Below, piece after piece: positions 34,410 to 43,827 of a stretch of DNA of 64,000 nucleotides. The DNA is from Candidatus Nanoarchaeia archaeon (GTDB lineage: Archaea; Nanobdellota; Nanobdellia; SCGC-AAA011-G17; JAFCDX01): positions 62,001 to 126,000 of the forward strand of contig JAQUOT010000002.1 in the NCBI GenBank assembly GCA_028716945.1, given 5' to 3'. Below the pieces are notes generated by a model, which made no database searches, had not been told where the DNA came from, and worked only from the letters and a program-made list of their open reading frames with translations. How positions within the stretch are numbered: the first letter of the stretch is position 1; every line of letters starts with the position of its first letter. A program made the translations under genes and the position numbers.

Positions 34410-34498
34410 TAATTCTATAAATTTTATTTTCTCTGATAAATCTTCAATTTTTTCTATCTTCTCTAGAATTTCTTTTATTTTTGTAATGGCAATTTAGA

Positions 34499-36043
34499 TT
34501 ACCAAGTTATCATACCGTGTGCTTTTTTATATTTATCGTAAGCATTCCAACAGGTATCAAGAGCATCTTCTTGAGCGAATTTTTTAATTTCACTAAGTTT
34601 AAACGAGCTTATATGACCTTTTTTACTTATTCCAATTAAGTCTTTTACTTGTTCTGAAACATTCTTGAAAGGAGAAAATATTTCTTTAACTCCTTCACCT
34701 AAACTTCCAAAAGGACTTTCTAATTTAAATTTCTCTTTTTTAGGTTTTTCAGATTCTTTTTTTCTTTGGTCATCAATTTCTTTTAAGAAGTGATCTAAAT
34801 CTTTTTGTAATGCTTCAAGGGATATTTCAGTTAAATTTCTTACCAATTGCATATCTTCATATAATTCTTGTTTTTCTAAAGCTTCAACTTCGTCTTCATC
34901 TAGGACATATCCTTTGAAATTAATGTCTGTTCTCCCTGCGTGTACATAAGAACTTCCTCCTTTTGAAGGAATTGACTGTGGAACTGTTCTGAAATTAAAA
35001 GTAATTTCTAAACACACGAATATCTTTTCAGGCATTTTTACTTTTGTAAAATTAGGATTTACATCTTCTGGTTTGATTTCTTTTTTTCCAAACAAGGATA
35101 ATTCCATTTGCATATTATTAAAGGCCGCAACCACATCTGGAGCTTTAAATTCTTTCATTCCAAGTTTCTGTGCTGCTTTCAAATAAGGTTTTATCCATTG
35201 TATATATAATTTTACAGAGTTTACTTGCGAAGATAACCATCTTCTTTCAATTTCAAATCTTTTTCTTAATTCTTCTTCAGAATTTTTTTCCCATTTTAAA
35301 TATTCATTTACTTTTCTTAATAAAATATTTTTAACTCTCTGATTTAAATCTAGACTATTTGCATCTTTTTCATCTCTTGCTTGCATAAAAGCATCTCTTA
35401 GAGTTACAAATTGTAGTTGTTGAGCAAGCATATTTACACTTCCACGTCCTCTTTTAATATCAACTTGATCCATCCAAGCTCCTTTCAATGCTAGTTTTGC
35501 TGCTTCTCTTCTTGAAGAATCTTTAGAATGTAGGTCATCATAAGTTTCTAGTTTTATTTCAAATTCTTTTAAATCATAAATAATATTTATTATTGTTCTA
35601 ATAAGATTATTAACCACTTCTAAAATTTTCATTGCTCTATCTTGCATAACACTTGCTCTTGTTCCCATTTCACCAAAATAAGAAGAAGACGCAGATGCTT
35701 CAAAACCTTCAAGACTCTTTGTAACAGTTAATCCCATTCCACCGGGGGCTCTGTCCCTCATAAAATCTAATGTCCAGAAGTATAAAGGTTCTAAACCTTC
35801 TCCCATAGAATCATATCCCAAATAATATTCTTTTATAGGATCTTTTCTTATCACTTCTACTAACATCGCTTTTATTCTGTTTTCTGTATCAATGTCTTTA
35901 TCTTTTTTATCTTCTTGTTCTGCTTGATGTTCTTTCAAAGTGCTTAACAAATAAGAACGCTTTTCTTTAATTTGTTTCTTTTTATCAGAAAAACGTTTTT
36001 CTATACCTTTTATAGTATCTTCTACCTCTTTTAACTCTACCAT
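34499..36043 (-). CDS. Large unknown protein, DPANN-type
   Basis: 514 aa from the ATG at 36043. The track start is a TTG that overlaps the likely TATA element (TTTTTAAAT near 36070). Coiled coil at the N-terminus (residues 1-50), then a mostly helical body with a W-rich segment (PLYFWTLDFMRDRAPGGMG) and a charged C-terminal linker (ESEKPKKEKFKLESPFG). No signal peptide. No known family; the first gene of the TIM-barrel operon. Confidence 0.7.
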   Translation of the reverse strand: MVELKEVEDTIKGIEKRFSDKKKQIKEKRSYLLSTLKEHQAEQEDKKDKDIDTENRIKAMLVEVIRKDPIKEYYLGYDSMGEGLEPLYFWTLDFMRDRAPGGMGLTVTKSLEGFEASASSSYFGEMGTRASVMQDRAMKILEVVNNLIRTIINIIYDLKEFEIKLETYDDLHSKDSSRREAAKLALKGAWMDQVDIKRGRGSVNMLAQQLQFVTLRDAFMQARDEKDANSLDLNQRVKNILLRKVNEYLKWEKNSEEELRKRFEIERRWLSSQVNSVKLYIQWIKPYLKAAQKLGMKEFKAPDVVAAFNNMQMELSLFGKKEIKPEDVNPNFTKVKMPEKIFVCLEITFNFRTVPQSIPSKGGSSYVHAGRTDINFKGYVLDEDEVEALEKQELYEDMQLVRNLTEISLEALQKDLDHFLKEIDDQRKKESEKPKKEKFKLESPFGSLGEGVKEIFSPFKNVSEQVKDLIGISKKGHISSFKLSEIKKFAQEDALDTCWNAYDKYKKAHGMITW

Positions 36044-36102
36044 GATAAAATTTATATAGTCTGGAGATTTAAAAATCTTATTATAATTCAAAAAGAGGTA
36101 AA

Positions 36103-36336
36103 ATGAGTGTTTTTAGTTTAATAAAGAGGCTTTTTGGTAAAAAAGAAGTGCCTTTAGGGCAATTTCCAGAACAACCAAGTTTCACAGCAACAGAACCTTT
36201 GGCTTCACCAATGCCTTCAATGGGAAGTTCAGATAATAACGAAATAATAAGAACAAAGTTAGATTTAATAAATGCAAAGATAGATAATCTTGACAGGAAA
36301 GTTACAGATATAGAAAGAATGCTTACTGAAAAATGA
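36103..36336 (+). CDS. Small coiled-coil protein
   Basis: 77 aa: a short amphipathic N-terminus (MSVFSLIKRLFGKKE), a Pro/Ser-rich linker and a C-terminal heptad helix (IIRTKLDLINAKIDNLDRKVTDIERMLTEK). It is divergent from the 514-aa gene and shares the promoter area GATTTAAAAATC. It overlaps lspA by four bases. Confidence 0.65.
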   Translation: MSVFSLIKRLFGKKEVPLGQFPEQPSFTATEPLASPMPSMGSSDNNEIIRTKLDLINAKIDNLDRKVTDIERMLTEK

Positions 36337-36794
36337 AATTACAAAATAAAAAACGTGAGTTAATAATAAGTTCTATAAAGTTTTTTTTAATAGGTGCATT
36401 AATTTTGATTTTAGATCAATGGACAAAGTTTTATTTCAAAGGAAAAAATCTTACAGTTATAAGAGATACTTTGTATATTAAATATGCAGAAAATCCAGGA
36501 GTTATTTTTGGATTTTTTAAAAGCAATATAATTTTTCTTTATATTTTTCCAATAATTATTATTTTGATAATATGTTATTTATTTTATAAAAATGAACTTG
36601 ATTGGATGAGCGCTTGTTTTATTTCAATTGGTTTGCTAGGAAATGTAATTTCAAGATTTGTTTATGGTTTTGTTATAGACTGGATTTTTATTCCAATTTA
36701 TCCTGCCTGGAATGTTTCTTTGTTTAATATTGCAGATGCTTCTTTAATTTTGGGTGTAATATTTGCTTTAGCCCATATAAATAGGAAGAAATAA
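36333..36794 (+). CDS. lspA: Lipoprotein signal peptidase (LspA)
   Basis: 153 aa, normal length, four membrane helices. LILDQWTKFYFKG, the block NPGVIFGFF, GLLGNVISRFVYGFVIDWI and NVSLFNIADASLILG match LspA; the catalytic Asps are in VIDW and NIAD. It cleaves before the lipobox Cys. LspA is rare in archaea, but several lipobox proteins occur in this window. Confidence 0.93.
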   Translation: MKLQNKKRELIISSIKFFLIGALILILDQWTKFYFKGKNLTVIRDTLYIKYAENPGVIFGFFKSNIIFLYIFPIIIILIICYLFYKNELDWMSACFISIGLLGNVISRFVYGFVIDWIFIPIYPAWNVSLFNIADASLILGVIFALAHINRKK

Positions 36795-37487
36795 TTATTT
36801 TTTTAAATAAAACTGTCTTTTAGCTTCAGGAAATTTCTCTATAGCATATCTCAGCATTGTTCTTGGCATTTGTTTGTAATATTTTTTTAAGAATTCTTCT
36901 TCAATTGATAAATTTCTTTTTCCTATTTCTCTTAACATCCATCCAACTGCTTTATGTATTAAATCATGTTCATCTTTTAATAAAATTTCAGAAATCTTTA
37001 AAGAATCATCGAATTGATTATATTTTATAAAATAGAATGTTGATAATACCGCAATTCTCTTTTCCCATAAATTATCTGATTTTGCTAATTTATAAAGAAT
37101 TTTTCTATCTTTTTCAAATAAATAATGTCCAACAATGTTTGGAGCGCTCAAATCAACTAAATCCCAATTGTTTATGTTTTTTGTATTTTTTAAGTAAAAA
37201 TTAAATATTTTTTCTTTTTCAGAATCAGCTTTTTTATATTTGCTTATTAAAATAAATAAAGAAGTTAATCTATATTCGTGAATATTACTGGATAATAATT
37301 CTTGTAAATCTTCTAGAGATAAATTTGGATATTTCTTTGCTAGTTTTCTTTGTTCTGGAACGATTATTCCTAGAAAATTATCTCCATAGCCATATTCGCC
37401 TTTTCCGGTCTTGAAAAAACCAGCTAATTTCTTTGCTTTCTCAGGATTTTTAAGACTATTAAAGTCATTTTTAATGTCTTTTAACAT
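36795..37487 (-). CDS. alkD: DNA alkylation repair protein (AlkD family)
   Basis: 230 aa, HEAT-repeat-like. FFKTGKGEYGYGDNFLGIIVPEQRKLAKKY, NNWDLVDLSAPNIVGHYL and HKAVGWMLREIGKR, then KYYKQMPRTMLRYAIEKFPEAKRQ are family blocks. AlkD removes alkylated bases. Convergent with and directly touching lspA. Confidence 0.95.
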   Translation of the reverse strand: MLKDIKNDFNSLKNPEKAKKLAGFFKTGKGEYGYGDNFLGIIVPEQRKLAKKYPNLSLEDLQELLSSNIHEYRLTSLFILISKYKKADSEKEKIFNFYLKNTKNINNWDLVDLSAPNIVGHYLFEKDRKILYKLAKSDNLWEKRIAVLSTFYFIKYNQFDDSLKISEILLKDEHDLIHKAVGWMLREIGKRNLSIEEEFLKKYYKQMPRTMLRYAIEKFPEAKRQFYLKK

Positions 37488-37558
37488 AGTTTTAATACAA
37501 AAGAAAGGTTTATAAATAGATATTGTTACTATTGGGTAGTTATAATTATAGGATAAAA

Positions 37559-38581
37559 ATGATTGAAACTAAAAAAACGATTGAACAAGCAATAGCAGAT
37601 ACAAATCTTATTTGCGAAGATGTAAGAAATATGCCTCATCCAGGTGAATCTGATCTTCATTTTAAAGATAGGGTTTTTAGAGATTATGTTTATATAGACG
37701 TTACTAGAAATTATTTAATCTCTCCAGAAAGGGGAATAAAACAAAGAGCTTTTAATACTTTAATTAGTATGCATAATCATCCAGATAATTATTTTAAAAA
37801 TATATTATTTCAAGTGTATTTAAAAGATGAAAAAGGAGAAGAACATTTAATTGCTTCTTTACCTCATCAAGATAAAAAGTTAGAAGGTTCTGATACAACT
37901 ACTTTTCCTTTAAACTCTTTAAGTTATCTTGTAATAAAACCTTTCCCAATTGATTTATATCAAATGCACCTTTTAGAAAAATATTCAAAAAATTTAGCTT
38001 TACATATAGAAAACGCGTGGGATTATGAATTAAATCAAAAAAGTGCTTCAGAAGATGAATTAACTGGATTGTATAATAGACGTTTCTTTGATAGTATATT
38101 AAAACAAAGTTTTGCAATAGAATCAGAAAAGCCAGCAGATGGTTTAGTTTTGATTTTAGCAGACTTGGATAATTTAAAACCAGTTAATGATAAACATCCT
38201 AAAGGGCATATAGCTGGAGATAGGTTACTAAGAGGTTTTGCTTCAGTAGCACAAAGTACTTTTGGTAAAAATAGAGATACTATTGCAAGAGTGGGTGGAG
38301 ACGAATTTGCTATTCTAATGCCCTACACAACTTTAAAACAGGGAGTTAAGAGAGCAAATGTATTTAAAGATAATATGGAAAGAAAAATTTTCAATATAGG
38401 TATAGAATATTATACTGATGAAGAAAAAGAACAACATATAGAAATACCTCCTGTTAATTCTACTATTTGTTTAGGTGTGGCTCATTCAGATAGTGCTTCT
38501 ACTCCAGAAGAATTGTATCTTAATGCAGATAATAATTTAATAAAAGCAAAACAAACAGGAAAAAATAAAGTTCATTATTAA
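37559..38581 (+). CDS. GGDEF-domain protein (diguanylate-cyclase-like)
   Basis: 340 aa from the ATG at 37559; the TTG at 37523 is too near the TATA element. Residues 1-160 look like a GAF-type sensor ending in the helix LHIENAWDYELNQKSASEDELTGLYNRR. The GGDEF domain follows, with ADLDNLKPVND and RVGGDEFAIL (GGDEF at 246-250). The RXXD inhibitory site is absent. The active site is intact, so it could make c-di-GMP or a related dinucleotide. Cotranscribed with the next gene. Confidence 0.88.
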   Translation: MIETKKTIEQAIADTNLICEDVRNMPHPGESDLHFKDRVFRDYVYIDVTRNYLISPERGIKQRAFNTLISMHNHPDNYFKNILFQVYLKDEKGEEHLIASLPHQDKKLEGSDTTTFPLNSLSYLVIKPFPIDLYQMHLLEKYSKNLALHIENAWDYELNQKSASEDELTGLYNRRFFDSILKQSFAIESEKPADGLVLILADLDNLKPVNDKHPKGHIAGDRLLRGFASVAQSTFGKNRDTIARVGGDEFAILMPYTTLKQGVKRANVFKDNMERKIFNIGIEYYTDEEKEQHIEIPPVNSTICLGVAHSDSASTPEELYLNADNNLIKAKQTGKNKVHY

Positions 38582-38582
38582 A

Positions 38583-39188
38583 ATGATACCTCCAGAAAAT
38601 AAAATATTAACAACCTTAGAAAAAACAATAGGTGATACTTTATTTCAAGGATTAGAAAACGAAATTGATACAAATTCATTTGGTGAAAAAGATATAAATT
38701 GTTTTTCTTCTACTTTTTCAAAGTATAAATCTTTTTTGGGAGATTCTGAAGATAAAAGTTTATATAAGGCGTATATTAAGGCGGCATTATTCGATGATTA
38801 TACAAAATTATATTCTTTATTCTTATTTTCAAATAATGATATATTTAAATCTTCTCCACAGGATTATTATAAAAAGTTTAAAAAAATAATTCCTTTAATA
38901 ATTAGTGAAGAAATTTGTAAAGCTTTTAGAAATAAAGATGCTATAAAAGATGCTGATGGGGAAGAAGGTTTTGAAACATTTATGCAGTATTCAAAAAAAG
39001 ATTTAAAAGAAGGGGTAACACAAGCATTTTTAGCAAATAATATTGGTCCAATAATCAAAGTTCTTCCAGAAAATAATTTTTTCCAAACTTATAGAGATTT
39101 AAGAAAACAAAATAAAATTGATGATGTGAAATTTGAAGAATTATTATATTATCAACCTGATTTAAATAAACTAATCTCTGAATTATAA
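38583..39188 (+). CDS. Unknown protein downstream of the GGDEF gene
   Basis: 201 aa, helical, soluble, acidic, with no known motif. It starts one base after the GGDEF gene stop, so it may be a partner or effector. It overlaps the convergent PUA-like gene by six bases. Confidence 0.6.
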   Translation: MIPPENKILTTLEKTIGDTLFQGLENEIDTNSFGEKDINCFSSTFSKYKSFLGDSEDKSLYKAYIKAALFDDYTKLYSLFLFSNNDIFKSSPQDYYKKFKKIIPLIISEEICKAFRNKDAIKDADGEEGFETFMQYSKKDLKEGVTQAFLANNIGPIIKVLPENNFFQTYRDLRKQNKIDDVKFEELLYYQPDLNKLISEL

Positions 39189-39632
39189 GATTAACTCTTT
39201 AATTCTTCTTTCTTTAGGAACATAATTATGTAAAATATTTTCTTTTATTTTTCCACAACCATAAAAATCGTTTCCATTTTTAACTAAATAATATCCAGAA
39301 CCTTTTTTATTTTCAATTGGTATTCCTGATAACCATAATTTTAATTCTCCATTATCTAACTCTAGAACTTTTTTTGCTTTGTTTCCTATTAATTGAGAAC
39401 CTTCTATACTCATTCTTATTCCATCTTTTTCTAATGTGCAGAAATACAATCCAATATTATTAATTCTCAGGTCTTTATAATTAATTCTTGCTAGATCTCT
39501 AGAAATTAAGTAAATCTTATCTTTTATTTGTATAAAACCATATTCAAATACTAATTTTTCTGTATCAAACTGTTTCTCTATTTTTTCCAGTATCTTAGTA
39601 TAATCCTTTTTATTTAATATATCGAAATGCAT
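39183..39632 (-). CDS. PUA-like domain protein (Nol1/Nop2/Fmu-associated type)
   Basis: 149 aa. The C-terminal GSGYYLVKNGNDFYGCGKIKENILHNYVPKERRI is typical of the PUA-like tail of RsmF/Nop2-type proteins (COG3270), without the methyltransferase domain. The likely role is rRNA or tRNA binding in ribosome biogenesis. Confidence 0.72.
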   Translation of the reverse strand: MHFDILNKKDYTKILEKIEKQFDTEKLVFEYGFIQIKDKIYLISRDLARINYKDLRINNIGLYFCTLEKDGIRMSIEGSQLIGNKAKKVLELDNGELKLWLSGIPIENKKGSGYYLVKNGNDFYGCGKIKENILHNYVPKERRIKELIL

Positions 39633-39665
39633 AATATTTAAATATAAAGTTCATTTAAGTAATTT

Positions 39666-41342
39666 ATGGATTTAGCCATAATAAGGAAATATGCTCTTGA
39701 AAATGCAGTAAAGCATGATGGTAAGTGTGTTCCAGGAGCAATTATTGGTAAATTAATCAATGAAGACAATTCTATTAAAAACAAATTAAAAGAAATCAAT
39801 CCAGATTTAATGAAAATTATTAAAGAAGTTAATAAATTGAGTCTAGAAAAACAAACATCTGAACTACAGAAACTTGCTCCAGAATTATTAGAAAAAAAAC
39901 CTGTTGAAGAAAGAAAATTAAAAGATCTTCCAGATGTTAAAGGCAAAGTTGTTATGAGATTTGCTCCTTTTCCTTCAGGTCCATTGCATATAGGGAACTC
40001 AAGAACAGCAATATTAAATGATGAATATGCAAAAAAATACAAAGGTAAATTATTATTGGTAATAGATGATACAATTGGTTCTGAAGAAAAACAAATAGAA
40101 CCAGATGCTTACAAATTAATTCCAGAAGGATTAGCTTGGTTAGGAATAAAATTCTCAGAGACTTTTTACAAATCTCAAAGATTAGAAATTTATTACAAAT
40201 ATGCAGATGAATTAATTAAAAAAGAAAAAGCATATGTTTGCTCTTGCTCTTCAGAAAATATTCACAAACACAGAGAATTACAAAAAGCCTGTAATTGTAG
40301 ATCTCAAACTATTAAAGAAAATTTAGAAAAATGGAATTTAATGTTTGATAAAAAAACAAAAGAAGGCGCTTACACTTTAAGAATAAAAACAAGTATGCAA
40401 GATCCAAATCCTGCTTTCAGAGATAGAGTTATATTTAGAATTTCTGAAAGAAAACATCCTTTAGTAAAAAATAAATATAAAGTATGGCCTCTGCTTGATT
40501 TTTCTTGGGCAATTGATGATTATTTATTGGGAATTACACATATTATTCGTGGAAAAGAATTAATGATAGAAACAGAAATGGAAAGTTATATCTGGAATAT
40601 TTTTAATTGGCCTCATTCAGTTACATTATATAATGGATTATTCCAAATAGAAGGAATAAAACTTTCTAAATCCAAATCTGCAAAAGAAGTAAAATCAGGA
40701 GAATATATTGGTTGGGATGATCCAAGAACCTGGTCAATACAATCATTAAAGAGGCGTGGATTCAAGCCAGAAGCAATAAGAAACTTTATTTTATCTCTTG
40801 GTATGAATCCAACAGAGATTGTAGTTCCTGTAGAAAATTTATATTCAGAAAACAGAAAATTAATTGAAAAAGAAGCCAATAGATATTTCTTTATAGAAAA
40901 ACCAGTAAAAATAAAACTGAAAAAAGTTCCTAATATGAAATATGCAGAAGCGCCTTTGCATCCAGACTATCCAAAAAAAGGCAATAGAAAATTAAAATTG
41001 GATGTTAAAAACTCTGAATTGGAATTATTTATTTCTTCAACAGACAAGCTTGAGAAAAATAAAAATTACAGATTCATGCACTTGTTTAATTTCAAAAATA
41101 ATGAATTCCTTTCAAAAGATTTTGATCCAAAACTAAATACAAAACAAATACATTGGCTTCCTATTAAAGATATTATAAACGTAGAAATAATGATGGATAA
41201 TGGTGAAACCATAAAAGGAATTGCAGAAGCAGATATTCAAAAAGTAAAAGTTAATGATATACTACAATTTGAAAGAAATTTCTTTGCAAGACTTGATAAA
41301 AAAGAGAAAAACAAGTTAGTTTTTTGGTATACTCATAAGTAA
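39666..41342 (+). CDS. gltX: Glutamyl-tRNA synthetase (archaeal type)
   Basis: 558 aa. HIGH motif HIGN (FPSGPLHIGNSRTAILND), KMSKS as KLSKSKS, and the zinc-like CSCSSENIHKH...CNCRS insertion. It belongs to the archaeal GlxRS type with a beta-barrel anticodon domain (C-terminal 170 aa). It charges tRNA-Glu; in many archaea it also makes Glu-tRNA-Gln for GatDE. Confidence 0.96.
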   Translation: MDLAIIRKYALENAVKHDGKCVPGAIIGKLINEDNSIKNKLKEINPDLMKIIKEVNKLSLEKQTSELQKLAPELLEKKPVEERKLKDLPDVKGKVVMRFAPFPSGPLHIGNSRTAILNDEYAKKYKGKLLLVIDDTIGSEEKQIEPDAYKLIPEGLAWLGIKFSETFYKSQRLEIYYKYADELIKKEKAYVCSCSSENIHKHRELQKACNCRSQTIKENLEKWNLMFDKKTKEGAYTLRIKTSMQDPNPAFRDRVIFRISERKHPLVKNKYKVWPLLDFSWAIDDYLLGITHIIRGKELMIETEMESYIWNIFNWPHSVTLYNGLFQIEGIKLSKSKSAKEVKSGEYIGWDDPRTWSIQSLKRRGFKPEAIRNFILSLGMNPTEIVVPVENLYSENRKLIEKEANRYFFIEKPVKIKLKKVPNMKYAEAPLHPDYPKKGNRKLKLDVKNSELELFISSTDKLEKNKNYRFMHLFNFKNNEFLSKDFDPKLNTKQIHWLPIKDIINVEIMMDNGETIKGIAEADIQKVKVNDILQFERNFFARLDKKEKNKLVFWYTHK

Positions 41343-41356
41343 AACACTTTGAATTT

Positions 41357-41641
41357 TTAGGTGAGCCATTTACTTTCTTTATTAAGAATATGTTCTTTAT
41401 CAAGAGGACCATAAATAAGTTTTACTTTTTTTCCTTTTTTAAGAATTAATACTTTACTGCCCCTCTTTAAACCATTGTAATCTTTTTGTACAAGTTTATT
41501 TGATATTGGAAGATAGAATACTTGATCTGATTTTAGTGTTATTTCATAATAATTATCCCAACCACGATTGTCAGTAATATTCGCGGGCAAGATATTACAA
41601 ACTTCTTCAATTGTTACTTCTAAACCTGTGTGTTTGTTCAT
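41357..41641 (-). CDS. Unknown small beta-rich protein
   Basis: 94 aa, beta-rich (VFYLPISNKLVQKDYNGLKRGSKVLILKKGKKVKLIYGPLDKE), possibly an SH3/OB-like barrel. No family recognised. It lies one base after the 206-aa gene. Confidence 0.6.
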   Translation of the reverse strand: MNKHTGLEVTIEEVCNILPANITDNRGWDNYYEITLKSDQVFYLPISNKLVQKDYNGLKRGSKVLILKKGKKVKLIYGPLDKEHILNKESKWLT

Positions 41642-41642
41642 T

Positions 41643-42263
41643 TTAATTACCTCTTTTCATGGAGGTGTGTAATTTATTCATTGTTTTAAATAATCTTTCC
41701 ATTTCTTTGACAGTTGGTTCTATTGGATAATAACGAGATAAAGTTTCCTCAAAATACCCACCTAGAGTTTCTTTACGTGGTTTATACCCTTCTTTTTTCA
41801 TAAAATCATCTTGACTAATAAATCTTTTAACATTCTTCAAAATATTTTTTGGAATTTGTTGATTGCCTTCAAGCAAGTATGTTTTTAAGTTACAATGAAT
41901 TGGCCCCCTATTATAACCTATTCTCGGGAGGCGTATTTTAAAATCTCCTACTTCAAACTCATTACCCTGCTCTTTTTTAACTATCTTTTTAATATCTTTT
42001 AAATAAATGTCTGCTCTAGACTGATATTCTTCGTTTAGTTTCGAACTTAATGTTGTTATTAATTCTGGTAAATGTTGTAAACATCCAAAACTCTTAGGAG
42101 TATCAAGACGTCTAATATGATCATACATAGAACATTCATCCTTAAAACATTTTAATGAAAATTGAAGAACATATTGTAATTCTTCTTTAAGATCTTCCCA
42201 TTCTTGCCAAGCTAATTTTTGTACTATATCAGATTTATCTTCCCAAAATTGCATCGTTTTCAT
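41643..42263 (-). CDS. Unknown helical protein
   Basis: 206 aa, helical; several Cys and His (SLKCFKDECSMYDHIRRLD, FGCLQHLPEL, HCNLKTY) could bind a metal. No known family. Operon with the 94-aa gene. Confidence 0.6.
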   Translation of the reverse strand: MKTMQFWEDKSDIVQKLAWQEWEDLKEELQYVLQFSLKCFKDECSMYDHIRRLDTPKSFGCLQHLPELITTLSSKLNEEYQSRADIYLKDIKKIVKKEQGNEFEVGDFKIRLPRIGYNRGPIHCNLKTYLLEGNQQIPKNILKNVKRFISQDDFMKKEGYKPRKETLGGYFEETLSRYYPIEPTVKEMERLFKTMNKLHTSMKRGN

Positions 42264-42344
42264 TTTTAATTACCTAACCTTAATTTTTTATAATGTTATG
42301 ATATCTTTCAAATCATTTCTTTTTTGATATTTTATTCTAATTGA

Positions 42345-42971
42345 TCAAAAGTATCCAAAACAATAACCACTTTGTCCATACACATTGTTTTTCTGGCTAA
42401 TAAAAGTAGACATTATTGTAATTTCTCTATGAATACCAAAATTCCAAAGTTTTGTATTATATTCGTATTTTGAAGCAAACTCCGCAACTTTTTCTGCACC
42501 TGATTCCCCATATCTTGCAATAATATAAGCATTTTTTTCTAATTCAATAGAAGTTTGCTCTCCTGTTTTGAATCCGAATGGAACAAATTTTACTTTAGGA
42601 TCATTTTCGCTTAATCTTTTTATCAAAGAGTTTCTATCCATTACTAATTTTCTGTCTTTAATTGTTGGGTTTTGTTCAATAATAATTCCATTGCTTACCT
42701 CTAATCCTGATTTTGGAAGACATAAATTTCCAGTAAATTCCCAAAGGAAATCATTTCTTAAAATTTCTAAAATCCTTGATTCATATTTTCTATTTGGATT
42801 TTGTATTGCATCGTAAACTAATGAAGCTATTTCAGCAGAAGTTGGTCTTCTCAATCCTTCTTCATCTATTTGTTCTGCAACTATTCCATAAGGTCCTCTA
42901 AATGAAGGATACCGAAAAGTAAGATTTTTTCCTTTATGGGATATTTCAGTTAGATTTACTTCAGTTTTCAT
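42345..42971 (-). CDS. Unknown protein divergent from a TrmB regulator
   Basis: 208 aa from the ATG at 42971, preceded by AAAGG; the track adds eleven implausible codons. LTFRYPSFRGPYGIVAEQIDEEGLRRPTSAEIASLVYDA opens a soluble alpha/beta protein. Family unknown. Its promoter region is shared with the divergent TrmB gene, which may control it. Confidence 0.65.
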   Translation of the reverse strand: MKTEVNLTEISHKGKNLTFRYPSFRGPYGIVAEQIDEEGLRRPTSAEIASLVYDAIQNPNRKYESRILEILRNDFLWEFTGNLCLPKSGLEVSNGIIIEQNPTIKDRKLVMDRNSLIKRLSENDPKVKFVPFGFKTGEQTSIELEKNAYIIARYGESGAEKVAEFASKYEYNTKLWNFGIHREITIMSTFISQKNNVYGQSGYCFGYF

Positions 42972-43018
42972 TTTATTTACCTTTAACAAGTAGCACAATA
43001 GCAATATTTAAATACTTG

Positions 43019-43039
43019 TTGTCATATATATGATGACAA
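43019..43039 (+). promoter_or_regulatory. TrmB operator between divergent genes
   Basis: Perfect 7-bp inverted repeat TTGTCAT-ATATATG-ATGACAA, ending one base before the TrmB ATG. With a TATA element (ATTTAAATAC) just upstream, the site covers the transcription start, a likely autoregulation site. Confidence 0.55.
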
Positions 43040-43040
43040 T

Positions 43041-43757
43041 ATGATAGAATTAAAACGATTGGGTTTAACAGAGAATGAAACAAAAGTATATTCAGCACTA
43101 TTAGAATTAGGATCTTGCAATGCTGGAAAAATAATAAAGAAAACTAAACTACACAGAAATATAGTATATGATAACTTGGAAAAATTAATAGATAAAGGTT
43201 TAGTTAGTTATATAACAGTAAAAGGAATAAAGCGTTTTGAAACCACAAATCCAATTGAACTTAAAAATTATATAGAAAGACAGAAACAAGACATTCTTGA
43301 AAAAGAAAGATTAGTTAATGAAATTTTACCCCAAATTGAGAAAAAAAGAGAAATAATTGAAAGGGAAGATGCTTCTATTTTCAAAGGAAAAAAAGCCATA
43401 ATAAATATCTTAGAAGAAATAACAGAAAGTAAAACAGAAATTCTAATCTTTGCAACTGGTTGGGGTATGAAAGAAACCATGGGAACTTATTACAAACAAT
43501 GGCATTTAAAATTAAAACAAAATAAAATTTATGGAAGAGCTTTATTAAGTAAAAAAACAAAATTAGAAGAAGAATTTCCATATAAAATGAGATATATTTC
43601 TGAAGAATTTATCTTACCTGCCACCATAGTTATCTATGAAAATAAGGTTTTGAATATAATTTGGAAGTCAGATTTAATGGGAATCCTAATTGTTAATAAA
43701 GACGTTTCAGATTCTTATAGAAAATGGTTCGAAGTTTTATGGAAAGTATCCAAATAA
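43041..43757 (+). CDS. TrmB-family transcriptional regulator
   Basis: 238 aa. N-terminal HTH (LKRLGLTENETKVYSALLELGSCNAGKIIKKTKLHRNIVYDNLEKLIDKGLV), a central coiled coil (residues about 80-110), and a C-terminal domain with EILIFATGWGMKETMG. It is similar in layout to the TrmB protein at 28277, so the genome has a small family. Ligand unknown. Confidence 0.9.
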   Translation: MIELKRLGLTENETKVYSALLELGSCNAGKIIKKTKLHRNIVYDNLEKLIDKGLVSYITVKGIKRFETTNPIELKNYIERQKQDILEKERLVNEILPQIEKKREIIEREDASIFKGKKAIINILEEITESKTEILIFATGWGMKETMGTYYKQWHLKLKQNKIYGRALLSKKTKLEEEFPYKMRYISEEFILPATIVIYENKVLNIIWKSDLMGILIVNKDVSDSYRKWFEVLWKVSK

Positions 43758-43827
43758 AACCATTAAAATAACCACTTTAAACCTTAATAACAAAAAGTAT
43801 TTAAATACTGGATTTTCTAGAATATTA

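Noticed and set aside
39638-40042. 134-aa minus-strand ORF
   Set aside because: Antisense to the GluRS N-terminus, whose motifs are intact.
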